Below, piece after piece: positions 56,923 through 64,000 of a stretch of DNA of 64,000 bases. Position numbers and translations under genes: made by a program. The DNA lies in the NCBI GenBank assembly GCA_964588325.1, contig CAZPOR010000004.1:197174-261173 (forward strand), written 5' to 3'. This stretch comes from Thiovibrio sp964588325 (GTDB lineage: Bacteria; Desulfobacterota; Desulfobulbia; Desulfobulbales; Desulfurivibrionaceae). The notes beneath the pieces were generated by a model. It ran no database searches and had not been told where the DNA came from. It worked only from the letters and a program-made list of their open reading frames with translations. Numbering within the stretch: the first letter of the stretch is position 1; each line of letters starts with the position of its first letter.

Positions 56923-58253
56923 ACCGCCACCTCGCCCAGGAGAATCTTCCGCGCCGCTCCCACCAGATAAAGCGAGCCTGCCACGCAGATCAGATCGACG
57001 GGGCTAGCCAGTTCGGCGGCCAGCCGCAATGCTTCAGCCACCGTTGCCGCGCCCTGGGCCTTGGCCCGATCCGGCGGCAAAAGCAGGGCGGCAAGCTGCT
57101 CGGGCGTGGCCGAGCGCTCGCTTTCCGGCCGGGTGAAAATGATCGTATCCGCCAGCGGGGCCACCACATGCAGGGTGCCAGCCATGTCCTTATCCGCCAT
57201 GCAGGCCCAAACCAGGATCAGCCGGTTGTAGCGGAACTCGCCGCGCAACGCCTCGGCCAGACTCTCCACCCCTGCCGGATTGTGGGCGCCATCCAGCAGA
57301 TACCGACGCAGCGATGCCTGCCCGCTCGCGCCATCGGCTGGGCACTCCACCTGACGCCCCTCAGCAAGACAGAAATATTCCAAACGCCCAGGCCAGGCCA
57401 CGGACAGCAACCCCTCCCGAATTGCCTGCCCATCCACGGGAAAAACCCCGGAGAGAGCCTCCAGCGTGGCCAGAGCCAAGGCGGCGTTGCCGATCTGGTA
57501 TCCGCCCTTGAGACGGCAGCGCAATCCGGCCAGACCATGACCTTTCCCGATCCCCCTGTATTCCCAACCGCCATCGCCTGCGCGGATCGCGTCAAAGTCG
57601 CGGCCCAGGAGAAACAAGGGGGCCTGGCGCTCCTGGCACACCCGCTCCACCACCGTGCGGCTCTCGTCCGCCGCAACCCCGCTCACCACGGGCACAACGG
57701 ATTTGATGATTCCCGCCTTCTCCCCGGCCACGGCCTCCAGGGTATCGCCAAGATATGCCTCATGGTCCATGCTCACGTTGGTAATCACCGAAACCAGCGG
57801 GGTGATCACGTTGGTGGCGTCAAGCCGGCCCCCCATGCCCACCTCAAGAATGGCCACATCCACCTGCTCCTTGGCGAACCAGAGCAGAGCCAGGGCGGTG
57901 GCAAACTCGAAGTAGGTGATTTGCCGCTCTCCCAACACCTCGCGGATACGGCTGGCCTGCTCGGCAAAATCCTCCTCGGAGATGAAACGGCCGTTGATCC
58001 GAAAGCGCTCCCGCACGCAGCTTAAGTGCGGCGAGGTGTAGAGGCCAGTCTTGTAACCCGCCCGACGCAGCAGCTCAAGGAGGGTCGTGGAAACCGAGCC
58101 CTTGCCGTTGGTGCCCGCGACATGGATGAACCGCATTCCCCGCTGCGGATTGCCCACCGAGTCGAGGAACTGGCTCATGCTCTCAAGGCCCAGCTTGATC
58201 TTGAAAAATTGCAGGTTATCGAGAAAACCCCAGGCCTCGGAATAATTCATCAT
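56919..58253 (-). CDS. folC: Bifunctional folylpolyglutamate/dihydrofolate synthase
   Basis: A 444-aa Mur-ligase-family enzyme that adds glutamate to folates. It has IHVAGTNGKGSVSTTLLELL (P-loop GTNGKGS), TSPHLSCVRERFRING, EVGMGGRLDATNVI, TNVSMDHEAYLGDTLEAVAGEKAGI and the C-terminal LLDGAHNPAGVESLAEAL. The length is normal. ATG 58253 is used (GGAG 8 nt upstream); GTG 58256 and ATG 58250 are adjacent alternatives. It overlaps the pcrA stop. Confidence 0.93.
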   Translation of the reverse strand: MMNYSEAWGFLDNLQFFKIKLGLESMSQFLDSVGNPQRGMRFIHVAGTNGKGSVSTTLLELLRRAGYKTGLYTSPHLSCVRERFRINGRFISEEDFAEQASRIREVLGERQITYFEFATALALLWFAKEQVDVAILEVGMGGRLDATNVITPLVSVITNVSMDHEAYLGDTLEAVAGEKAGIIKSVVPVVSGVAADESRTVVERVCQERQAPLFLLGRDFDAIRAGDGGWEYRGIGKGHGLAGLRCRLKGGYQIGNAALALATLEALSGVFPVDGQAIREGLLSVAWPGRLEYFCLAEGRQVECPADGASGQASLRRYLLDGAHNPAGVESLAEALRGEFRYNRLILVWACMADKDMAGTLHVVAPLADTIIFTRPESERSATPEQLAALLLPPDRAKAQGAATVAEALRLAAELASPVDLICVAGSLYLVGAARKILLGEVAV

Positions 58254-60475
58254 CACACCAACTCCAGTTTGGCATAGTCAAGATGCAGGGTCTTGCGGCC
58301 GTGCCGGGCAAAGAGCACCTCCACCGATTTGGGACTGACGATCTTTTCCACCACGCCCTCCCCGAAAAACGGATGCCGCACCCGCTGGCCGAGCGTGATG
58401 TTCGAGGCCGGGGCAGCGCCGCTCGATCCGGGCGAAGATGCGGAGGTGAGCGGCGGGATGCTGAAATCTGGCCGCTCCTCCCTGTCCATGCCATAGGCGG
58501 AGGCTTGCGGCTGCCAGGACGGAGCAGCAGGGGCCTGGGTCAGGGCATGGGGCAATTCCTGCAAAAACGGGGAAGGCCCGCCCGCCGCCGATCCCGCGTC
58601 GTAGGACATAACCTCCTGGGGATAGACCAGATACAACTGCTTGCGGGCCCTGGTCGCGGCCACATAGAGCAGGCGGCGCTCCTCCTCCTTGTGCGCGGGC
58701 AGCACGGCTTGGGCCGAGGGAAAGCGGCCCTCGGCCAGGTTGATGATGAAAACCGTGTCCCACTCCAACCCCTTGGCCGAATGGATGGTGGAGAGCACCA
58801 GCCGCTTGCCGCCATCCTCCTCCACGGCCCCGGCTTGGGGCGGGTCGAGGGAGGCGTCGTCCAGAAAGGATTGCAAATCGCCGTACCCGCCCATCACCCG
58901 GCCCAGCTCGTCCAGATCGCGACGGCGGCGGGGATAATCGTCGGAGTAGAGCCGCTCGAAGATCGGCTCGTAGTAGTCCATGATCCGCTCGAACATCTGC
59001 CCCATGCCCATGCCCGGCTGGCGCAGCGATTCAAGCATCCCGAGCAAATCAGTCAACCCCTCTTTCCAGGTTTTGCCTGCCGGGTATTCCCGCAAGGCGG
59101 CCAGGGGATCGTCCGCGCTCTTCACCCGGCTCAGGATGTTCTGGGCCGTCTTAGGCCCCACCTTGTCGAGCTGCAAGAGCAGCCGGTTCCAGGAAAGATG
59201 GTCGTGGGGATTGGCCACCACCCGCAGGTAGGAGATGATGTCCTTGTTGTGGGCCAGCTCGTTGAGCTTGAGCCCGCCGCGCTTGTCAAACTCGATCTGC
59301 CGGTGGGTCAGCTCCAGCTCCAGCTTGTACGAATGAAACCCGGAGCGGAAGAGCACGGCGATCTCGTCCAGGGGCTCGCCCGCATCCCGCAGGGCCACGA
59401 TCTTTTCCGCCACATAGCGGGCCTGGGCCCCCTCGTCCCTGGCCCCGTAGACCACCGGCTTTTCCCCGCCCGTGATGCTGGTGAACAGGGTCTTGGTGTA
59501 TTTCTCCTGGGCCTTTTCGATGATGGCGTTGGTCAGATCGAGGATCTTCTGGGTGGAGCGGTAGTTCTCCTCCAGCCGGATCAGACGGGTGTCGGGGAAG
59601 AGCGAAGGGAACTCCATGATGTTGCGGAAATCCGCGCCCCGAAAGCTGTAGATGGACTGGGAATCATCGCCCACCACCATCACGTTGTTGTGCTTGGCCG
59701 CCATCAAGCGGACGATGGCCGCCTGGATGGGGTTGGTGTCCTGGTACTCGTCCACCATGATGTGGCTGAACCTGCTGGCCAGCTCGCCATGCACCTCGGG
59801 AAACTCTTCCATGACCCGCCGCCAGTTCACCAGCAGGTCGTCGTAATCCATGAGGCTGTGCTCCAGCTTGAAGCGCTGATAATGGAGGGCGATGGTCTGT
59901 AGGTCGTCGGCAAAATCATGAAAATGGCCGTATTCCGCCTCGATAACCTGCTCGATGTCCAACCCCTTGTTCACCGACTTGCTCAGGATGGAGATCACCA
60001 CCCGCTTGGAGGGAAAACGCTTGTTCTCGCCGCCCAGGTTCAGAGAGGATTTGAGCAGGTTGACAATGCCCTCGGCATCGGACTGGTCGATGATGGTGAA
60101 GTTGGCCGCGTAGCCGAGATGGCGGCAATAGCGGCGCAGCAGCAGATTGGCCGTGGCATGGAAGGTGCCGCCCATGACCCTCCGGCAGGAATCATCGAGC
60201 AGCAGGCTGGCCCGGTGCAGCATCTCCTGGGCGGCCTTGCGGGTAAAGGTGAGCAGCAGAATCTGCTCCGGAAGCACGCCCTGCTCGACCAAATGGGCCA
60301 GACGATAGACCAGGGTACGGGTCTTGCCGCTGCCTGCCCCGGCAATGACCAGCACCGGGCCGCTCACGGTGGTCACCGCCTCGTATTGCGCCGCGTTCAA
60401 GGCCTTGCGGCTGATCTGGCTGGCGGAGCGGGCAGGCTGGGGCTTGGGCTTCATGGGAAAAAGGGTGGGTTGCAT
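58253..60475 (-). CDS. pcrA: UvrD/PcrA-family DNA helicase
   Basis: A 740-aa superfamily 1A 3'-5' helicase for repair and replication restart. Motif I is GAGSGKTRTLVYR (46-58). ILLLTFTRKAAQEM, FTIIDQSDAEGIV, VDEYQDTN (motif II), GDDSQSIYSFRGAD, LEENYRST and the C-terminal VLSTIHSAKGLEWD, RRLLYVAATRAR follow. It ends in a PcrA-type C-terminal domain, GQRVRHPFFGEGVVEKIV. The 12-residue in-frame extension to 60508 has no ribosome binding site. It is first in pcrA-folC-HNH. Confidence 0.92.
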   Translation of the reverse strand: MQPTLFPMKPKPQPARSASQISRKALNAAQYEAVTTVSGPVLVIAGAGSGKTRTLVYRLAHLVEQGVLPEQILLLTFTRKAAQEMLHRASLLLDDSCRRVMGGTFHATANLLLRRYCRHLGYAANFTIIDQSDAEGIVNLLKSSLNLGGENKRFPSKRVVISILSKSVNKGLDIEQVIEAEYGHFHDFADDLQTIALHYQRFKLEHSLMDYDDLLVNWRRVMEEFPEVHGELASRFSHIMVDEYQDTNPIQAAIVRLMAAKHNNVMVVGDDSQSIYSFRGADFRNIMEFPSLFPDTRLIRLEENYRSTQKILDLTNAIIEKAQEKYTKTLFTSITGGEKPVVYGARDEGAQARYVAEKIVALRDAGEPLDEIAVLFRSGFHSYKLELELTHRQIEFDKRGGLKLNELAHNKDIISYLRVVANPHDHLSWNRLLLQLDKVGPKTAQNILSRVKSADDPLAALREYPAGKTWKEGLTDLLGMLESLRQPGMGMGQMFERIMDYYEPIFERLYSDDYPRRRRDLDELGRVMGGYGDLQSFLDDASLDPPQAGAVEEDGGKRLVLSTIHSAKGLEWDTVFIINLAEGRFPSAQAVLPAHKEEERRLLYVAATRARKQLYLVYPQEVMSYDAGSAAGGPSPFLQELPHALTQAPAAPSWQPQASAYGMDREERPDFSIPPLTSASSPGSSGAAPASNITLGQRVRHPFFGEGVVEKIVSPKSVEVLFARHGRKTLHLDYAKLELV

Positions 60476-60611
60476 GGCGGCAACTCTAACACAACCACAC
60501 GGCGGCAATCGACAAAAAAGTTTTCATTTTCATGCCTGGCTGGTAGAGTAGCTGGAGACAACAATCAGACGCCAGAAAGACAACTTTTTACATATATTCA
60601 AGGAAATAGCA

Positions 60612-60998
60612 ATGAGCGAGATACAGAGCATTTTCACCCAGGAAACCCTGCAAACCCTCTTTCCGCCCGACCGGGCCAACGCCTTTTTCGACGCCCTGTT
60701 CGGCGACGCCGAAGAAGGAGCCTACGACATCCGCCTCGTTTACCAGGGCCAGGCCGGAAGCACCCTCACCCTGGCGCTGGAACTCCACGAACGCCCCGGC
60801 AAATGCCTGGCCTGCAACCTGACCTACGGCCTGCCCGAGGTCTTCAGCCGCCACCCCATCATCAACCTCAACGGCCTGACCGCCGAGATCGACACCCTCC
60901 TCGGCGACAAAGCCACCTGCACCGGCTGGAAACTCGGCACCACCCAGACGGTTTCCAAGAAGCTGCATGTTATTCCGTTGATGATTAGCCTGACCTGA
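60612..60998 (+). CDS. Conserved hypothetical protein
   Basis: A 128-aa cytoplasmic protein: FTQETLQTLFPPDRANAFFDALFGDAEEGAYDIRLVY, then a strand pair and RPGKCLACNLTYGLPEVFSRHPIINLNGL. Similar proteins occur singly in Desulfobacterota; I know of no established function. The KCLAC (C-x-x-C) pair could be a metal or redox site. AAGGAAA lies 8 nt upstream of the ATG. It is divergent from pcrA and opens the accessory segment. Confidence 0.6.
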   Translation: MSEIQSIFTQETLQTLFPPDRANAFFDALFGDAEEGAYDIRLVYQGQAGSTLTLALELHERPGKCLACNLTYGLPEVFSRHPIINLNGLTAEIDTLLGDKATCTGWKLGTTQTVSKKLHVIPLMISLT

Positions 60999-61079
60999 AG
61001 GACTACGGCTCTTTGAACCAGTTTGCGGCAGAATCATGAACCCGGCCATGTTTCGAAGTAATTGTGGCAAATCCGCCAT

Positions 61080-61111
61080 AGTTAACTCCGTCGAATTCGA
61101 CGGAGTTAACT
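61080..61111. promoter_or_regulatory. 32-bp perfect palindrome upstream of the KilA-N gene
   Basis: AGTTAACTCCGTCGAA is followed by its exact reverse complement, centred on GAATTC at 61093-61098. It ends 25 bp before the KilA-N start. It could be an operator for a DNA-binding protein. A sister palindrome of the same length lies inside the gene (61334-61365). Confidence 0.8.
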
Positions 61112-61136
61112 CCATGCTCTAAAAAGGCCAATCTCC

Positions 61137-61964
61137 ATGAGTAAGGCAAAAAGAACCACTATCGAGGTTCAGGGTACCTCCATCAGTATCCTCTCGCAAC
61201 CGAGTGGAGACTATATCTCACTCACCGACATGGTGCGAAATTTTGATGGGGGAAGCGCACTGATTGAACAATGGCTCAAAAATAAGGACACCGTCCTGTT
61301 CCTTGGCGTCTGGGAGCGGATCAACAACCCAGATTTTAATTCCCTCGAATTCGAGGGAATTAAAAATGAGGCGGGGCGGAACAGTTTTTTCCTGTCGACA
61401 AAGAAATGGGGTGATCTGACCGGAGCCAAAGGACTGATAGCGAGTGCAGGCCGTTACGGCGGCACTTATGCCCACAAAGACATTGCCTTCGAGTTCGGCT
61501 CCTGGCTCAACCCGGAGTTCAAGCTTTACCTCATCAAGGAATTCCAGCGCCTCAAGGAGGATGAAAACCGCCGCCTGTCACTGGCCTGGAACCTGAACCG
61601 CACCCTTTCCAAGCTCAACTACCGCATCCACACAGACGCCATCAGAGCACACCTGATTCCGGCTGCGATTACGCCCTCACAGGCCGCCATCACCTACGCC
61701 ACCGAGGCGGACCTGCTTAATGTCGCCCTCTTCGGCCAAACAGCTAAACAATGGCGGGACGCCAACTCCACCCTGGAAGGCAACATGCGCGAGTACGCCA
61801 CGGTCGAGCAACTGCTGGTGCTGGCCAATATCGAAGGCATGAACGCCGAACTCATTCACATGGGTCTGTCACAAAGGGAACGTCTCAAACGCTTAAACGA
61901 AATTGCCATCCGCCAGATGCAGGTCCTCACCTCTGCGGCGGCGACCAAGCAACTTAAGGAATGA
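61137..61964 (+). CDS. KilA-N domain protein
   Basis: A 275-aa protein. The KilA-N domain (about residues 5-145) has DYISLTDMVRNFDGGSALIEQWLKNKDTVLFLGVWERINNPDFNSLEFEGIKNEAG, then GRYGGTYAHKDIAFEFGSWLNPEFKLYLIKEFQRLKEDE, the standard order for the phage/bacterial KilA-N group. The C-terminal half is helical (AIRAHLIPAAITPSQAAITYATEADLLNVALFG and MNAELIHMGLSQRERLKRLNEIAIRQM), a shape often seen in phage antirepressor-like and virulence-protein-like KilA-N proteins. It probably binds DNA. Palindromes lie in its upstream region and at codons 66-77. The ATG has no strong ribosome binding site. It is 62 nt before the GmrSD-like gene. Confidence 0.85.
   Translation: MSKAKRTTIEVQGTSISILSQPSGDYISLTDMVRNFDGGSALIEQWLKNKDTVLFLGVWERINNPDFNSLEFEGIKNEAGRNSFFLSTKKWGDLTGAKGLIASAGRYGGTYAHKDIAFEFGSWLNPEFKLYLIKEFQRLKEDENRRLSLAWNLNRTLSKLNYRIHTDAIRAHLIPAAITPSQAAITYATEADLLNVALFGQTAKQWRDANSTLEGNMREYATVEQLLVLANIEGMNAELIHMGLSQRERLKRLNEIAIRQMQVLTSAAATKQLKE
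61334..61365. repeat. 32-bp perfect palindrome inside the KilA-N gene
   Basis: TTTTAATTCCCTCGAA followed by its exact reverse complement, centred on GAATTC at 61347-61352. In frame it encodes FNSLEFEGIKN. It shares the core TCGAATTCGA and the overall plan with the palindrome at 61080-61111. Confidence 0.85.
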
Positions 61965-62026
61965 GCCCATGCGCGACACCATTCAGACCATTTCCAAAAC
62001 ACCATAATAATTGAAAGAGGGTTTAC

Positions 62027-63895
62027 ATGAAAGCCAACGCAGTTCCGTTGCTCGCCATCTTCGAAAAGAAGATGCGCCTTGAAGTGCCACTCTTTCAGCG
62101 TCAGTACATCTGGAGTAAGGATCAACAATGGGTGCCACTCTGGGAAGACATCGCACGAAAGTTTTCTGAGTACCTTGATGGCAGGAAAGATGCCCCGGTG
62201 CATTTCCTTGGCGCGATGGTTCTGGATCAGAAACAGACCCCAACAACACACGTGGATAAGCGGCAGGTCATCGATGGTCAACAACGACTGACGACGCTAC
62301 AAATTTTTCTCGCCGCGTTTCGAGACTTCTGTCGACAACAGGAGTGCGACGATCTAGCTAAGGAGTGCGAAGGGTTCACGCTAAACAAAGGCATGATGGC
62401 AGAACCGGAAGTGGACAAATTCAAGGTCTGGCCTACAAAGCTAGACCGGAGTCAATTTTCCGATGTGATCGCCTCCGGCTCGCGCTCAGAGTTGGAACAA
62501 AAACATCGATTGAAGTATCGCAAGTATGCTCGCAAGCCAGAACCGCGCCCACGGATGGTGGAAGCCTACCTGTTCTTCTACGACCAGATAAACGAGTTTT
62601 TTTTGGGCACCGCGACCGAAAAACCGCTCGCTGTTGATGCTCCATTGGATCAGCGCCTTGAAGAATGCTTCCAAGCCCTGAAAAATTCACTCCAAGTCGT
62701 CGCTATCGATCTTGAACAGGATGACGATGCGCAAGTCATCTTTGAGACATTAAACGCCCGAGGCGAGCCGTTGCTCCCAGCCGATCTTCTCCGAAACTAC
62801 ATTTTCTTGCGAGCCGCACGGCATGGAGAGCCGCAGGAGGAACTTTATAATGAATACTGGCAGCGATTCGATGAGGACTTTTGGCGCGTGGAGGTAAAGC
62901 AAGGGCGCTTGATGAGGCCACGTAGCGATCTATTCATGCAACACTTCCTCGCCAGTCGCCAGACAGTGGATATTCCGATTAAACATCTGTTTGTGGAATA
63001 CAAGTTCTGGATTGAGCGGCAGCAGCCGTTTGCAACAGTCAAAGACGAACTCGCAACGCTATCTCGGCAAGGTGAAGATTTCCGCAGGATTATCGAGCCC
63101 AAAAAGGACGACCCACTTTTCGGGCTTTCCACTTTTCTTGATGCATTCGACATCCGTACTGCGTACCCGCTTTTATTGACACTACTCGATGTGAAGATTG
63201 ACGAGTCGCAATGGTCGACGATCGCAACCACGCTTGAGTCGTACCTAATGCGCCGCGCTGTGTGCGGTCTGACGACAAAGAATTACAACCGGGTTTTTCT
63301 TCAGCTCACTCGTGGTCTGCGCCGCGACGGGGTGATCCCCGAGAACCTAGGTGCGCTCCTCGCGCAACAGACAGGCGAGTCGGCGGAATGGCCATCCGAT
63401 GATGCGTTCAGAGAAGCATGGCGTACCCGCCACGTCTACCAGACATTGAACAATCCGAAGGTGGTGCACATTCTCAAACGACTGAACGGCACCTATCTCG
63501 GAACAAAAATGGAGACCATTTCTATCGAAGACGCACTGACCGTCGAGCATATTCTGCCGCAACAGTGGAGCGACCACTGGCCACTTCAGGACGACACTAG
63601 AGGGATGACCAGCCATGAACTTTGGGACGCTGACCCGGCGGATTCGCGAGCAGTTGCTACGCGAAAACGAAATGCGGTGCTGCAAACGATTGGCAATTTG
63701 ACAATTCTTACACAACCACTTAACTCCGCCGCTTCGAACAGCGCGTGGGTGAAAAAGAAACCTGAGCTTTTGCGTCATTCACTGCTACCCATCAATCAAC
63801 AACTTCATGACATTGATCCATGGGATGAAACTGCTATTGAGAAGCGCGCCGAAGAGCTATTTCAACGAGCAATGAAACTCTGGCCGCGTAGTTGA
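62027..63895 (+). CDS. GmrSD-like DUF262-DUF1524 protein
   Basis: A 622-aa protein with both halves of the GmrS-GmrD type IV restriction system on one chain. The DUF262 (GmrS-type, NTP-dependent) part has PLFQRQYIW (21-29), DGQQRLTTL (83-91) and FETLNARGEPL. The C-terminal DUF1524 (GmrD-type HNH nuclease) part has VEHILPQQW (about 506-514) and IGNLTILTQPLNSAASN (about 555-571), which hold the catalytic His and Asn. Related proteins attack modified phage DNA or work with phosphorothioate systems (SspE). No modification genes are adjacent, so it may act alone on incoming modified DNA. It has GAGGG before the ATG. Base composition is lower in GC than the host genes, suggesting transfer. Confidence 0.88.
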   Translation: MKANAVPLLAIFEKKMRLEVPLFQRQYIWSKDQQWVPLWEDIARKFSEYLDGRKDAPVHFLGAMVLDQKQTPTTHVDKRQVIDGQQRLTTLQIFLAAFRDFCRQQECDDLAKECEGFTLNKGMMAEPEVDKFKVWPTKLDRSQFSDVIASGSRSELEQKHRLKYRKYARKPEPRPRMVEAYLFFYDQINEFFLGTATEKPLAVDAPLDQRLEECFQALKNSLQVVAIDLEQDDDAQVIFETLNARGEPLLPADLLRNYIFLRAARHGEPQEELYNEYWQRFDEDFWRVEVKQGRLMRPRSDLFMQHFLASRQTVDIPIKHLFVEYKFWIERQQPFATVKDELATLSRQGEDFRRIIEPKKDDPLFGLSTFLDAFDIRTAYPLLLTLLDVKIDESQWSTIATTLESYLMRRAVCGLTTKNYNRVFLQLTRGLRRDGVIPENLGALLAQQTGESAEWPSDDAFREAWRTRHVYQTLNNPKVVHILKRLNGTYLGTKMETISIEDALTVEHILPQQWSDHWPLQDDTRGMTSHELWDADPADSRAVATRKRNAVLQTIGNLTILTQPLNSAASNSAWVKKKPELLRHSLLPINQQLHDIDPWDETAIEKRAEELFQRAMKLWPRS

Positions 63896-63930
63896 CTAGA
63901 TGGCAACAAATATGGGCGCTCCCCATATTA

Positions 63931-64000
63931 TCCCATTGGCACGCCGCCGAGCACCGCAGAGGCTGCCGAAAAGGAGATTTGCACTGTTTGAGGCGAAGCC
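63931..64000. repeat. Structured dispersed repeat, copy 2 (runs off the window)
   Basis: TCCCATTGGCACGCCGCCGA and what follows match 52178-52250 closely (about 60 of 70 positions by eye), including GCACC, GCTGCCGAAAAG and TTGCACTGTTTGAG. It starts about 35 bp after the GmrSD-like stop codon and continues past the window end. Confidence 0.8.

Overview
The window is a GC-rich, gene-dense stretch of a bacterial chromosome. It most likely comes from a Desulfobacterota (former Deltaproteobacteria) species close to the Desulfobulbales. This is inferred from the gene order rpsF-rpsR-DUF2232-rplI-dnaB, a selenocysteine-dependent biology (selB plus a HesB-like selenoprotein), DUF3334 and DUF4390 proteins, a PilM/N/O/P-bearing MSHA-type pilus locus and a ClpX-like paralogue next to an NtrY/NtrX pair. 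No species call is possible from the sequence alone.

Layout. 0-2 kb: a lone receiver protein, a phosphoglycolate-phosphatase-like HAD enzyme and an AP2-domain protein on the other strand. 2.3-12.5 kb: housekeeping genes mazG, rpsF, rpsR, a DUF2232 membrane protein, rplI, dnaB, leuS, lptE-like and tkt. 12.6-30.4 kb: a dus gene, then a 16-kb MSHA-type type IV pilus locus. It holds a giant MshQ-like tip/adhesin protein, minor pilins, a further prepilin, a TPR protein, PilM/N/O/P-like assembly proteins, a secretin, an ExeA-like ATPase, a GspE/PilB ATPase, a GspF/PilC platform protein and a convergent major-pilin gene behind a bidirectional terminator.

30.5-40.3 kb: a Phd/RelE-type toxin-antitoxin pair with a clear promoter and operator, a DtxR-type metalloregulator, aminotransferase-truA-argC, rpsI-rplM, tRNA-Gly, hisB, a lipoprotein, a TtcA-like enzyme, a ComEA-like HhH protein and hemB. 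40.5-51.8 kb: one long minus-strand block mrp - MBL hydrolase - selB - hflX - DUF4390 - ntrY - ntrX - clpX-like with several stop/start overlaps. 51.9-60.5 kb: a structured dispersed repeat, a DUF3334 gene, tRNA-Leu, an AMMECR1 gene, a monohaem cytochrome, the HesB-like selenoprotein (UGA read as Sec, with a downstream hairpin), pfkA, a lone integron-type cassette, an HNH nuclease gene, folC and pcrA. 60.6-64 kb: accessory DNA with a KilA-N protein whose promoter region and coding region carry matching 32-bp palindromes, a single-chain GmrSD-like (DUF262-DUF1524) nuclease gene and, at the edge, a second copy of the structured repeat.

The most rewarding spots are the lone attC cassette at 56.1-56.57 kb, which looks like insertion at a secondary site, the covarying palindrome pair at 61.08/61.35 kb, the selenoprotein at 54.37-54.72 kb, the repeat shared by 52.2 and 63.9 kb, and the ClpX paralogue lacking the usual zinc-binding N-terminus.
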